Source: Rivularia sp. T60_A2020_040 (GTDB taxonomy: Bacteria > Cyanobacteriota > Cyanobacteriia > Cyanobacteriales > Nostocaceae). Taken from it: DNA of 57,846 nt. Made by a program: the position numbers and the translations under genes. Location of the stretch: NCBI GenBank assembly GCA_015272215.1, contig JACYMD010000032.1, forward strand, positions 1 through 57,846. Direction: 5' to 3'. Each line of letters opens with the position of its first letter. The first letter of the stretch is position 1. Under the pieces are notes generated by a model. The model was not told where the DNA came from and did no database searches. It worked only from the letters and a program-made list of their open reading frames with translations. Of this stretch, positions 44,652 through 52,584 are shown piece by piece.

Positions 44652-45548
44652 TTATCCTGTAATAGTTAATAGTGTTGTTGAACTGTTCTCTGACTGCTTC
44701 GAGCTTCTATAAAGTTTTTGTCTTGTTTTTACCTCCTTATAGTTTTCAATTAATTCTTTCACCACAGACTCATCAATAGTGTTAATTTTTTCAGTCAAAA
44801 GCCTTAAACCTAACTTAATAGTGATATTTTTTATGTCTCCTCCACACAAACCATCACTAATAGATGCAAGGGCTTCATAACTTACGTTTCTTGGAACAGA
44901 TTCAGCTAAATGAAATTTCCACAATTGAATTCTCATGATGTGATCTGGAGGTAGGAATTCTACATTAAAGATGATTCTTCTGAGGAATGCTTCATCATAG
45001 TTGTCGAATAGATTTGTTGCAAAAACAACGATTCCATTAAATTTATCTAGCAATGTGAGAAGCGTACTTTTAGCAGAATTGACACCATGATCAGCTGCTT
45101 GAGACAGGCTAGATATTCTTCTACTAAGCACAGCATCAGCTTCATCAAAGAAAAGAAGACTTTTGGCATCTTCTGCTACTTTAAAAACATTGACTAAATT
45201 GTCAGATGTTCCGCCAACTAAAGACGACTCTAGTTCTCCATAGTTTGCTCTGATAATTGACATCCCCAACTTCTTGGCAACTGCCTCTGCGGTAATGCTT
45301 TTGCCAGTACCAGGCAGTCCAAAAAAATTGACACTTAAACCCTTGCCCGCCTTCAAAAAGCGATTAAACTGCCAATCGTACAAAAGCTTGTCTCTCTTCT
45401 GAATATAGACCACCATCTCCTCAATTTGTTGAACCGTATCTTGGGAAAGGGCTATTTCCTCTAAAGTCCATTTCGGGTCTTCAACGAGAGCGTCAGGATT
45501 ACCTTTTTTTACTGATGTAGTTGAATCTTTTACAATCTCATACTTCAT
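44652..45548 (-). CDS. AAA+ operon gene 1: AAA+ ATPase of unknown function
   Basis: A 298-residue single AAA+ module: N-terminal helix (QQIEEMVVYIQKRDKLL), Walker A FGLPGTGKSITAEA, Walker B LLFFDEADAVL, sensor 1 VVFATNL, Arg finger region AFLRRIIF, lid domain to about residue 260, and a polar tail. It resembles the Vps4/SpoVK-type classical AAA branch. The pore-loop position, aromatic-V/L-G in unfoldases, reads SSLVGG, so the gripping aromatic is absent; this suggests a switch or assembly factor rather than a processive unfoldase. First gene of a tight three-gene minus-strand operon. Start ATG 45548 follows a weak GGTAAG. Confidence 0.88.
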   Translation of the reverse strand: MKYEIVKDSTTSVKKGNPDALVEDPKWTLEEIALSQDTVQQIEEMVVYIQKRDKLLYDWQFNRFLKAGKGLSVNFFGLPGTGKSITAEAVAKKLGMSIIRANYGELESSLVGGTSDNLVNVFKVAEDAKSLLFFDEADAVLSRRISSLSQAADHGVNSAKSTLLTLLDKFNGIVVFATNLFDNYDEAFLRRIIFNVEFLPPDHIMRIQLWKFHLAESVPRNVSYEALASISDGLCGGDIKNITIKLGLRLLTEKINTIDESVVKELIENYKEVKTRQKLYRSSKQSENSSTTLLTITG

Positions 45549-45879
45549 AAACTTACCATTGAGTAGTAAAATGAACTGTATATGCCCTAATTCTTAAGAA
45601 ATATGAACGTAGTAAGCGTAGCTTAATTGCTACAAGACAACGAAGCGTAAACGAAAAAACTATATGTTCAAAACCTCAATCCACATCCGATGCACAGGCT
45701 GGTAGACTAATAACTAACTTCTCCACTATCTCTTCCTAACCTGCACCCGCACATATACTTAAAAATGGGTAGCTTTTATCTGAATAATCTCAGTATATAC
45801 CAGTAAAAACCTAATTAGATGCTGATAAATATCAGGATTTAGATTAGAATTACATCAGTGATTAGTGAGGATAACACTG
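45549..45879. other. Divergent promoter region between the AAA+ operon and the HTH gene
   Basis: About 330 bases. A scrap at 45605-45655 (GTAGTAAGCGTAGCTTAATT...) resembles the GCGTAGCTTAACGAAG-type dispersed repeats nearby. No gene and no clear operator palindrome. The start of the HTH gene is set by GAGGA at 45866-45870. Confidence 0.5.
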
Positions 45880-46368
45880 ATGGCAGCTAATGATGAGTAT
45901 TTTACCCAAGCAGGGAATCACTGGGATTTAGAGACTTTATATACTGACTTAGCCTCTGCTAAAGGAAAGCGCTTGACACCAGTGGAAAAGCTACATCTGA
46001 GGGGTTTGCTTTGTGGTCATAGCCCTGGGGAAATTGCGGAAAAGCTCGGTAAAAATGCCAAGGGAGTGGAAACTGACCTTTGTGCAACTGTGTATAAATA
46101 CGTTAAGGGTTTGGTGGATAAGGGTAATGGTAAGGTAGAAAATTGGAGAAATATTTCTGAGTGGTTGGAGGAGGCTGGTTATAAAAGTTTGTCTTCTGTA
46201 AAGGCACGAGGGATGGATTTATTACCTGAAAATAGTGTAGTTAATATTACAAATATAAATATTGAACAAAATCAATTAGTAATTGTTCTTAACCTAAGAA
46301 TTCCAACTAAATTAGCTTCAGAATCGATTAAAGATGAAATAAATATTGATAGTAATCAGGCGAAATAA
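45880..46368 (+). CDS. Stand-alone HTH-domain protein of the effector-associated type
   Basis: A 162-residue protein from ATG 45880 with GAGGA nine bases upstream. Residues 20-105 contain LTPVEKLHLRGLLCGHSPGE then IAEKLGKNAKGVETDL, a LuxR/sigma-like helix-turn-helix, and WRNISEWLEEAGYK. This domain usually heads large cyanobacterial proteins with NTPase (NB-ARC/NACHT/AAA-like), TIR, CHAT or WD40 parts. Here it stands alone, followed by about 55 residues with a beta segment (NITNINIEQNQLVIVLNL). It may be a regulator of the divergent AAA+ operon or a remnant of a larger effector; its intact start and ribosome site favour a real gene. Confidence 0.7.
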   Translation: MAANDEYFTQAGNHWDLETLYTDLASAKGKRLTPVEKLHLRGLLCGHSPGEIAEKLGKNAKGVETDLCATVYKYVKGLVDKGNGKVENWRNISEWLEEAGYKSLSSVKARGMDLLPENSVVNITNINIEQNQLVIVLNLRIPTKLASESIKDEINIDSNQAK

Positions 46369-46742
46369 ATATTTTGCATTCAGATATTATCGGCTAGTTG
46401 ATTCTGGTTTCAACATATCTAAAGTTATACAGCGATCGCGTTTTCGTTTTTGAGGAATGCGATCGCATTTATAAGGGTTGCTGGGAGAGTGCGTTAGCGC
46501 AGCTTAACGAAGTTATCGCGTTTTGGTTGTTTCGGAGAGAGTGCGTTAGCGCAGCTTAACGAAGTTATCGCGTTTTGGTTGTTTGTGGGATAGTGCGTTA
46601 GCGAAGCTATCCGTAGGAATCGCTATTATGGGGGTTTGTAGGGAAGTGCGAAGCTTGTGCGAATTTGAATATTTTTAGCAACTAAAAATATTAATGATGT
46701 ACTTGTTATAATTATCTGATAAGGATTTAGGAAAGCTTGAAA
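46369..46742. repeat. Gap with three-unit array of 52-bp period (46491-46640)
   Basis: Units begin GCGTTAGCGCAGCTTAACGA at 46491 and 46543; a third, diverging unit starts at 46595 (GCGTTAGCGAAGCTATCC). Each unit continues AGTTATCGCGTTTTGGTTGT. The same unit with the same 52-bp spacing recurs at 47522. HIP1-like GCGATCGC precedes it. It ends about 100 bases before the toxin-antitoxin pair. Confidence 0.92.
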
Positions 46743-47012
46743 ATGCGCCAATTTACCCTTGAAGAACTTCAGAATCCCCACAGTGATGCTTTAGAACAAG
46801 CTGCGGCCGAACCAATCATACTAACAAGTGAATCACAATCTAGCTATGTAATTATGTCGGTGGAAAATTATGAGCAATTAATGAATCGATTTGCTCAACT
46901 CGAAGATTCAATTTTAGCTCAACAAGCACAAATAGCTGCGGCTAATTCTCAAATGGTTGGTTCGGAGATTTTTACAGCAGAACTTAAACGTTTAGCAGCG
47001 CTTGATGACTAA
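46743..47012 (+). CDS. Phd/YefM-type antitoxin
   Basis: An 89-residue protein from ATG 46743, seven bases after AGGAAAG. N-terminal Phd/YefM DNA-binding fold: MRQFTLEELQNPHSDALEQA, PIILTSESQSSYVIMSVENYEQL. The helical tail (RFAQLEDSILAQQAQIAAA) would wrap the toxin, and LAALDD closes the protein. It should neutralise the adjacent RelE-type toxin and repress the operon. Eight bases before the toxin gene. Confidence 0.9.
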   Translation: MRQFTLEELQNPHSDALEQAAAEPIILTSESQSSYVIMSVENYEQLMNRFAQLEDSILAQQAQIAAANSQMVGSEIFTAELKRLAALDD

Positions 47013-47020
47013 TTCATAGT

Positions 47021-47302
47021 ATGGCAAAGTTAGATGGTTTAGAGACAGTTCTCGATTTTCTCAAAGGTTTACAACCTAAAATAGCTGCTCAAATAGCGAA
47101 AAAAGTAATGTCGCTGAATGTTGACCCATTACCGGCAGATTATAAAGAATTAACTGGTTATTCAGGATACTATCGCGTGGATTCTGGAGAATATCGTATT
47201 GTTTATCGCTTTGATGTAGATGCAGATTTGGTCGAGGTAATTTTAGTTGGTAAACGTAACGACGATCAAGTCTATAAGCAACTTAAGCGTTTGCAGGGTT
47301 AG
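47021..47302 (+). CDS. RelE/ParE-type toxin
   Basis: A 93-residue protein: helix pair (LDFLKGLQPKIAAQIAKKV), DYKELTGYSGYYRVDSGEYR and IVYRFDVDADLVEVILVGKR, the typical RelE-fold beta sheet with basic residues (R near YYRVDSGEYRIVYR, K/R in VGKRND). RelE toxins cut mRNA on the ribosome, ParE ones act on gyrase; sequence favours RelE but does not prove it. Second gene of the toxin-antitoxin operon, bracketed by the two 52-bp-period arrays. Confidence 0.9.
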   Translation: MAKLDGLETVLDFLKGLQPKIAAQIAKKVMSLNVDPLPADYKELTGYSGYYRVDSGEYRIVYRFDVDADLVEVILVGKRNDDQVYKQLKRLQG

Positions 47303-47336
47303 GGAACACCAAGAAATAAATTCTCCAATATTGTAG

Positions 47337-47355
47337 GGGTGGGGTCTCCCCACCC
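47337..47355. other. Perfect hairpin after the toxin gene
   Basis: GGGTGGGG-TCT-CCCCACCC, 34 bases after the toxin stop codon. A common dispersed cyanobacterial hairpin; may act as terminator, though no T run follows. Confidence 0.75.
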
Positions 47356-47521
47356 TTCGCGTGATAGTGTTGGTAAGTAACGAGAAAGAAGATTTTATTT
47401 TCTGGAAGTCCCTTAGAGATTTACAGAGTGAAGTTGGCGCGATGTAGCTTGTCCGACGCAAGTCGTTCGCATTTGGTTTTCTTGGGATGTGCGATCGCGT
47501 TTATTGGGTTTGTGGAGAAGT

Positions 47522-47665
47522 GCGTTAGCGCAGCTTAACGAAGTTATCGCGTTTTGGTTGTTTGTGGATTAATGCGTTAGCGCAGCTTAACGAAGTTATC
47601 GCGTTTTGGTTGTTTGTGGGATAGTGCGTTAGCGCAGCTTAACGAAGTTATCGCGTTTTGGTTTT
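47522..47665. repeat. Three-unit array, 52-bp period, second copy
   Basis: Units start at 47522, 47574 and 47626, all with GCGTTAGCGCAGCTTAACGA followed by AGTTATCGCGTTTTGGTTGT. Only the last 8-10 bases of each period vary (GGATTAAT, GGGATAGT). Together with 46491-46640 this forms a direct-repeat bracket around the toxin-antitoxin genes. The gap from 47356 to 47521 holds only HIP1-type scraps. Confidence 0.93.
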
Positions 47666-47749
47666 GGAGATATATGATATCCTCCAACTTTTGGCTCAAA
47701 GCTTGACAGTGCCATCATCACAGCCATCTCAAACTACTGACGAACTTGA

Positions 47750-48412
47750 TTTAACCCGCGATCGCAGTCCTCAGCATGTTCTGTTTACAAGCAAATTTTA
47801 GATTCTCTTTACACTGCACCCGCAAGATTTGCAGAAAAGCATAGTGGAATTACCGTATCTGCCCACGCAATTAAATTTCTCAGCGACACCGAAATAGAAC
47901 TAGAAGTATTAGATTATTCTGAAGGATATGCTCATTACGGCATCCTCAACGGTGGACATACAGTTTTAGCTTTTGAAAATGCCTCTAAGTTTGGCTACAA
48001 TCTTGATAATGCTCGCGTCAAAGTCATTATCCACATCGGCTTAAACCAAGAATTATCCAAAGATATTGGACTAGCTACAAATACCAGTTCTCCAGTAGAT
48101 ACTCGTTCTCGAATGAATGCTCGTGGAGGCTATGATTTTATCAAAGAATACATTTACCAGTATAAATGGGTACTGCCTTTCGAGGAGTTTCGAGAAGATT
48201 TGATTCAGCATCTATGGAAAAAGCACTTCCTCGAATATTTGAAGAGGGAGAAAGCAGCAGGAAATTCTATAGGTGCGCGACTCAGCCGGAATAACGAGTT
48301 ATGGGAAGACTTGTAAACTTGTGCAGCAGTCCACCAAAATAAACTTTATCGTCAGATAATTAATCAAGATAATAATGCTCCGAGAAAGCGTTTGGATCTA
48401 ATTTTGAGGTAA
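47750..48412 (+). pseudogene. AIPR-like (abortive infection) protein, broken
   Basis: One reading frame from 47750 encodes a segment resembling the AIPR family: ITVSAHAIKFL, the hallmark YGILNGGHTVLAFENA, VIIHIGLNQELS, and IGLATNTSSPVDTRSRMNARGG followed by a helical DFIKEY part. The family usually exceeds 500 residues; here the N-terminal part is missing (TGA just before 47750, no start codon early in the frame). A TAA at 48314 interrupts it, after which the same frame continues (TCAAVHQNKLYRQIINQ) to a stop at 48410. AIPR proteins occur in phage-defence loci. Intact downstream text after a single stop suggests recent decay. Confidence 0.7.
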
Positions 48413-48559
48413 AGCCAATCAGTTTTGGATTTTAGATTTTGGATCATAAATATTTCTCCCTGCTTCCTGCTCATAACTTTTTACTGCCCACAATCAGGAA
48501 ACTGATGCTAACATCATGAATCTAGATATATACTTAAACTCTATTTTGTTTGCCGGTTT

Positions 48560-49267
48560 ATGAGGTTGTTGATGCGTCGGATGCTTTATTGGGTAGCTCC
48601 TTTTAGCCTACTTGCTGGATGTTCCGCTGTCGAAATTCTTGAACCACCAATATCTCCAGTACCGGAAACTCCCTTAAAATCTCCTGATTCAATGATGCGC
48701 TCCGATGAACTTTCACCTTTGGAACAGCGAGTAATTGCCGAAATGAATTTAGCTCGGACGAATCCAAAAGCTTATGCTGCTATATTAGAAGATTATAGAA
48801 AACGCTTTGAAGGTAAACGGGTCAAAATTTCTCAAAATGTTTATTTAATAACTCAAGAAGGTGTTCCTGCTGTTGATGAAGCCATTAGCTATCTAAAAAC
48901 GGTTTCTCCGGTACCTCCTTTAACTGCTTCCAAAGGAATGTCTTTGGCTGCGAAGGATCATGTTAAAGACCAAGGTCCTAAAGGTATCGTTGGTCACAAC
49001 GGTAGCGATAACAGCGACCCTTTTAAACGTTTAAACCGCTACGGAAAATGGCAAGTTACTGCTGGGGAAAATATCAGTTATGGTTCCCATACAGCAAGGG
49101 ATATTGTCATGCAGCTTATTATTGATGATGGAGTTAGCGATCGCGGTCATCGAGTAAATATGTTTAACCCCAATTTTAAAGTATCCGGTGTTGCTTTCGG
49201 AATTCATACCACCTACAGGCAGATGTGCGTTATCACTTATGCTGGAGGATATCAAGAATCGGTTTAA
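48560..49267 (+). CDS. CAP-domain (SCP/PR1-like) lipoprotein
   Basis: A 235-residue exported protein with a lipoprotein signal: basic [11 protein letters not shown], hydrophobic stretch and lipobox LLAGC (Cys at about 21). After a Pro-rich spacer ([13 protein letters not shown]) comes a CAP domain: [35 protein letters not shown], the HNG motif (IVGHNGSDN), GENISYGS and the metal/ligand motif [16 protein letters not shown] proteins bind lipids or glycans or act as proteases; role here unknown. Membrane-anchored in the periplasm. ATG at 48560, with later ATGs at codons 5 and 8 also possible. A CAACTGT array begins right after the stop. Confidence 0.9.
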   Translation: MRLLMRRMLYWVAPFSLLAGCSAVEILEPPISPVPETPLKSPDSMMRSDELSPLEQRVIAEMNLARTNPKAYAAILEDYRKRFEGKRVKISQNVYLITQEGVPAVDEAISYLKTVSPVPPLTASKGMSLAAKDHVKDQGPKGIVGHNGSDNSDPFKRLNRYGKWQVTAGENISYGSHTARDIVMQLIIDDGVSDRGHRVNMFNPNFKVSGVAFGIHTTYRQMCVITYAGGYQESV

Positions 49268-49269
49268 GG

Positions 49270-49318
49270 TCAACTGTCAACTGTCAACTGTCAACTGTCA
49301 ACTGTCAACTGTCAACTC
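49270..49318. repeat. STRR array, heptamer CAACTGT, seven copies
   Basis: Seven clean copies filling the gap between two plus-strand genes. In this direction the unit contains no stop codon, so an open frame runs through it, but the real start of the next gene is after the array. Confidence 0.95.
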
Positions 49319-49322
49319 TCCA

Positions 49323-50141
49323 ATGCACCTCAACGCTTATACTCAAGGTCAAGGTTTCCCGATTCTTTGCTTACACGGACATCCCGGTTCGGGTTTGAGT
49401 CTTTCTGTATTTACTGATAGTTTATCAAAGCGCTTTCAAACTATCGCTCCAGACTTGCGCGGATACGGCAAAAGCCGCTATTCTAAAAATTTTGCCATGA
49501 CCGACCATTTAAGCGACTTGGAAGCCCTTTTAGACCGCTTTCAGATTGAAAAATGTTTAGTCTTAGGATGGTCTTTAGGCGGCATTTTAGCGATGGAATT
49601 AGCGCTGCGACTTCCACAGCGAGTCAGTGGGTTGATTTTAGTCGCGACAGCCGCAAAACCTCGCGGTAATCATCCACCGATTACATGGCAAGATAATCTT
49701 TATACGGGTATTGCTGCTCTTTTAAGTTTGGTAAATCCGAATTGGCAGTGGAATATCGATACCTTTGGAAAGCGTTCTCTTTTTCGCTATTTAATTCAAC
49801 AACACACTCCCATTGCTTACGGCTATATTGCCCGTGATGCAATACCGGCTTATTTACAAACCTCTACCTATTCAACTAGCGCTCTTTATTCGGCAATTAG
49901 GGCTGGATACAACAAAGTTAATGATTTAAGTCAAATTCAATGTCCTTCATTGGTTCTCGCGGGTACAGAAGACAGACACATCACATTTGAAAGCAGTTTG
50001 GAAACTTCCCAGCATTTACACAATTGTAAACTGCATCGTTATCCAAATACTGCCCATCTGTTTCCCTGGGAAATTCCCCACCAAGTATTAAGCGATATTG
50101 ACTGTTGGTTGAAGGATAATCCCCAAACTGTGGGATTTTAG
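49323..50141 (+). CDS. Alpha/beta hydrolase
   Basis: A 272-residue protein from ATG 49323 (MHLNAYTQGQG). Motifs: LCLHGHPGSG (oxyanion region), APDLRGYGKS, nucleophile elbow LGWSLGGIL with the catalytic Ser, VLAGTEDRH with the Asp, and NTAHLFPWE with the His. A helical cap lies at about 125-210. Similar to haloalkane dehalogenase/esterase-type hydrolases; substrate unknown. The upstream frame runs into the array and is not coding. The stop TAG is provided by the ATTTTAG repeat (GGATTTTAG). Confidence 0.88.
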   Translation: MHLNAYTQGQGFPILCLHGHPGSGLSLSVFTDSLSKRFQTIAPDLRGYGKSRYSKNFAMTDHLSDLEALLDRFQIEKCLVLGWSLGGILAMELALRLPQRVSGLILVATAAKPRGNHPPITWQDNLYTGIAALLSLVNPNWQWNIDTFGKRSLFRYLIQQHTPIAYGYIARDAIPAYLQTSTYSTSALYSAIRAGYNKVNDLSQIQCPSLVLAGTEDRHITFESSLETSQHLHNCKLHRYPNTAHLFPWEIPHQVLSDIDCWLKDNPQTVGF

Positions 50142-50190
50142 ATTTTAGATACTTCGGCAAGCTCAGCACAAGTTTTAGATTTTGGATTTC
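50135..50190. repeat. STRR patches, ATTTTAG, split by an unrelated insert
   Basis: Two units at 50135-50152, then a TTCGGCAAGCTCAGCACAAG insert, then two more units. The first unit encodes the hydrolase stop codon. Confidence 0.85.
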
Positions 50191-50514
50191 AAAATTTCTT
50201 GTTACCTGATATCTTGCACCATAAACATAATTAACACTTTTCTTTTTAACGCGATCGCGTAATACAAGCGAAGCTATCGCAATTTTTTGATGATGATATC
50301 TTTCTCATTCGCTTTCTTTAGAGCTATTTAAATAAATCTTCTCGATCAATATCATTTCTTTTGGTAGATTATTTATTTTAAATCCTAATTCTTAGGATAA
50401 CCCTGCTTTCTGTCTTAAGGATGATTTGTATATCTACCCATTGACTTGTTTTGTAATACGTCTGTAGTATGTAAAAATGAAGGCAACACTGCCCAAAAAA
50501 CAAGCGCGTGCATC
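50191..50514. other. Gap before the ABC exporter
   Basis: AT-rich with a small scrap at about 50250-50282 containing GCGATCGCG and GCGAAGCTATCGC. An in-frame TTG at 50446 would lengthen the next gene, but the residues it adds look non-conserved. Confidence 0.5.
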
Positions 50515-52332
50515 ATGGCAAACTTACGAGATATCGTTAATTCCTATCGTCCCTACTGGGGACTGAGTATATTTAGCATTGCAGCATCCAGTGTTTATGA
50601 AATTCTTGATTTAGTTGTGCCTTATGCAATTGGGCAGATATTAAATCTGCTTTCAGGGCAACCATTAGACGGGTTTTTGAGAAGTGCGATCGCGACAATT
50701 TCTAATCTAACTAATTATCCAGTCAACCAAACTTTATCATTAAGTGTTTTATTGGGTTTAATTTTCATTGTTACAGTGTTGAGAGCGCCGACACAGCCAT
50801 GGTTGAGCGGCTGGTTTCATTGGTATATTGCCTTGAAAGCGCGTCGCGATCAAAACCAACAATCAGTAGCAAAAATCCTAACTTTACCTTTAGAATTTTA
50901 TGATGAAAACAACCCTGGAAGGATAGCTTCGCGGGTAGCAAAAGGAATTTCTAATCAGACTTGGACTTATCCAGAAATCACCGGACAATTGCTTCCCAAA
51001 TTGTTTAGAGTTTTGGGAATTTTTGTATTTATTTGTTTCGTTGATTGGCGGATTGCAGTTTTATTTTTGATTTCTTTTGTCGTAATTCTCAGCTTTACTT
51101 TGAAGCATTTACAGCAGTTAATAAAATACGAAAGTCGCTTAGATAAATATTCCGAAAATACAGAAAGTAGAACTTCTGAAATTGTCAGCAACATTAAAAC
51201 AGTTAAAGCATTTGCGACTGAATCTAAAGAATTACAGCGTCAACAACAACGCTTTGAAAGGGAATTAAACGTAGTTGTATACCGGATTCACAAAGGTTAT
51301 GTGAAACTGAATACCTGGCAAAAAAGCTTAATTCAATTTTGCGTATTCGCGATACTCGGTTTAACTTTAGCTGCAACCATAGACGGTAGAATTACCTTGG
51401 GTCAATTTATTATGACCTTGACTTTATCGAGTATGGCATATGCCGAACTAGAGCCAATCAGCATTCTGGCAGAAATATTTGCTCGTCGTTACAGTTCGAT
51501 GTTGCGGTTTCAAGAATTTCTCCAAGAACCATCAGGAGTTGATTCTAAGGGACTTTTAGAACCGCGTAAATCAGAAAAAGCGTACAATTTTACAGGTAAA
51601 GTTGAATTTTCCCATCTAGATTTTGGTTACGAATCCAGTCGCCGAATTTTACACGATATCAATCTACTAATTGAACCATATCAAACAGTAGCATTAGTCG
51701 GTCGTAGCGGTTCGGGGAAATCAACTTTGGTAAAACTCTTGTTTCGCTACTTTGAACCGCAATCTGGGAAAATACTAATGGACGGTGAAGATATTCGCAA
51801 CTTAGACGTAGGAGAATATCGCAGAAGATTGGCGATCGTTCACCAAGAAGTAGATATTTTCAACGGTACAGTTTTAGATAACCTAACCTACGGAAACGAA
51901 AACGTCAGTTTTGCAGAGGTGGAGGAAGCCTGTAGGATTGCCAAACTTGATGAAGTAATCAACTTGTTACCTGAAGGTTACTATACCGTAGTCGGCGAAC
52001 GCGGAGTGAGATTATCTGGAGGACAAAGACAGCGACTTGGAATAGCCAGAGCATTGTTAGTTAATCCCGACGTACTCATATTTGATGAAGCCACATCCAG
52101 CTTAGACTACGAATCCGAGCGTTCAATTCAACTAGCAATGCGTTCAATTCAAGGAACCCGCACCACCATAGTCATTGCTCACCGACTGAGTACCGTCAGA
52201 GAAGCCGACAAAATCGTCGTATTAGATCAAGGAAGAATTGTAGAAGTAGGAAGCCATGAACAACTCCTCCAAGAACAAGGAATTTACCGTAGATTGCACT
52301 CATTGCAAGAAACAGGAGAGCTTTTGAATTAG
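50515..52332 (+). CDS. ABC transporter, fused permease and ATP-binding protein (exporter type)
   Basis: A 605-residue half-transporter from ATG 50515 (MANLRDIVNSY). The membrane domain (about 1-320) has six helices; the nucleotide-binding domain (about 345-590) has Walker A VGRSGSGKST, Q-loop VHQEVD, signature LSGGQRQRLGIARALL, Walker B VLIFDEATSSLD and H-loop IAHRLSTVREAD. All ATPase motifs are intact. Works as a dimer exporting lipid, peptide or drug-like substrates; none can be named. Upstream residues MFCNTSV are not conserved-looking, so the inner ATG is chosen. The stop TAG directly adjoins a TTGACAG array. Confidence 0.93.
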   Translation: MANLRDIVNSYRPYWGLSIFSIAASSVYEILDLVVPYAIGQILNLLSGQPLDGFLRSAIATISNLTNYPVNQTLSLSVLLGLIFIVTVLRAPTQPWLSGWFHWYIALKARRDQNQQSVAKILTLPLEFYDENNPGRIASRVAKGISNQTWTYPEITGQLLPKLFRVLGIFVFICFVDWRIAVLFLISFVVILSFTLKHLQQLIKYESRLDKYSENTESRTSEIVSNIKTVKAFATESKELQRQQQRFERELNVVVYRIHKGYVKLNTWQKSLIQFCVFAILGLTLAATIDGRITLGQFIMTLTLSSMAYAELEPISILAEIFARRYSSMLRFQEFLQEPSGVDSKGLLEPRKSEKAYNFTGKVEFSHLDFGYESSRRILHDINLLIEPYQTVALVGRSGSGKSTLVKLLFRYFEPQSGKILMDGEDIRNLDVGEYRRRLAIVHQEVDIFNGTVLDNLTYGNENVSFAEVEEACRIAKLDEVINLLPEGYYTVVGERGVRLSGGQRQRLGIARALLVNPDVLIFDEATSSLDYESERSIQLAMRSIQGTRTTIVIAHRLSTVREADKIVVLDQGRIVEVGSHEQLLQEQGIYRRLHSLQETGELLN

Positions 52333-52364
52333 TTGACAGTTGACAGTGGACAGTTGACAGTTAA
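52333..52364. repeat. STRR array, heptamer TTGACAG
   Basis: Four to five copies (one TGGACAG) starting at the base after the ABC exporter stop codon. The junction TTAGTTGACAGTTGACAG is also seen at 55425 and, on the minus strand, at the end of the 14998 hydrolase. Confidence 0.92.
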
Positions 52365-52441
52365 CCTTTAAAAACTTTCTCAAAAAAAAACTTTGGCATT
52401 TCCGAAACGTTGTGGTACGATTAATAATCGTGAGACTACAT

Positions 52442-52523
52442 GGGTCGGTGTCCGAGTGGTTAATGGAGGCGGACTGTAAATCCGCTGGCTTAGCCTACGC
52501 TGGTTCGAATCCAGCTCGGCCCA
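52442..52523 (+). tRNA. tRNA-Tyr (GTA)
   Basis: 82-nt class II tRNA: acceptor GGGTCGG pairing with TCGGCCC plus A, anticodon GTA at 52476-52478, long variable arm, and T-loop GGTTCGAATCC. CCA is not fully encoded at the end. Confidence 0.97.
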
Positions 52524-52530
52524 TATCACA

Positions 52531-52571
52531 TCTAGATTTTGGATTTAGTTGATAAAAATCCAAAGTCTAGA
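52531..52571. other. Long hairpin between the two tRNA genes
   Basis: TCTAGATTTTGGATTT (52531-52546) pairs with AAATCCAAAGTCTAGA (52556-52571): 16 base pairs with one G-U and a 9-base loop, filling the space between tRNA-Tyr and tRNA-Thr. It includes ATTTTGG repeat units. Possible processing site or insertion of a paired repeat. Confidence 0.75.
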
Positions 52572-52584
52572 ATCAAAGCTTTTT

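Noticed and set aside
46491-47665. 52-bp-period arrays as a CRISPR
   Set aside because: Almost the whole unit is repeated; the variable part is only 8-10 bases, far too short for spacers, and no cas gene is near.
49188-49322. N-terminal extension of the hydrolase through the CAACTGT array
   Set aside because: The heptamer has no stop in this direction, so the frame is open by chance; the protein fold starts at ATG 49323.
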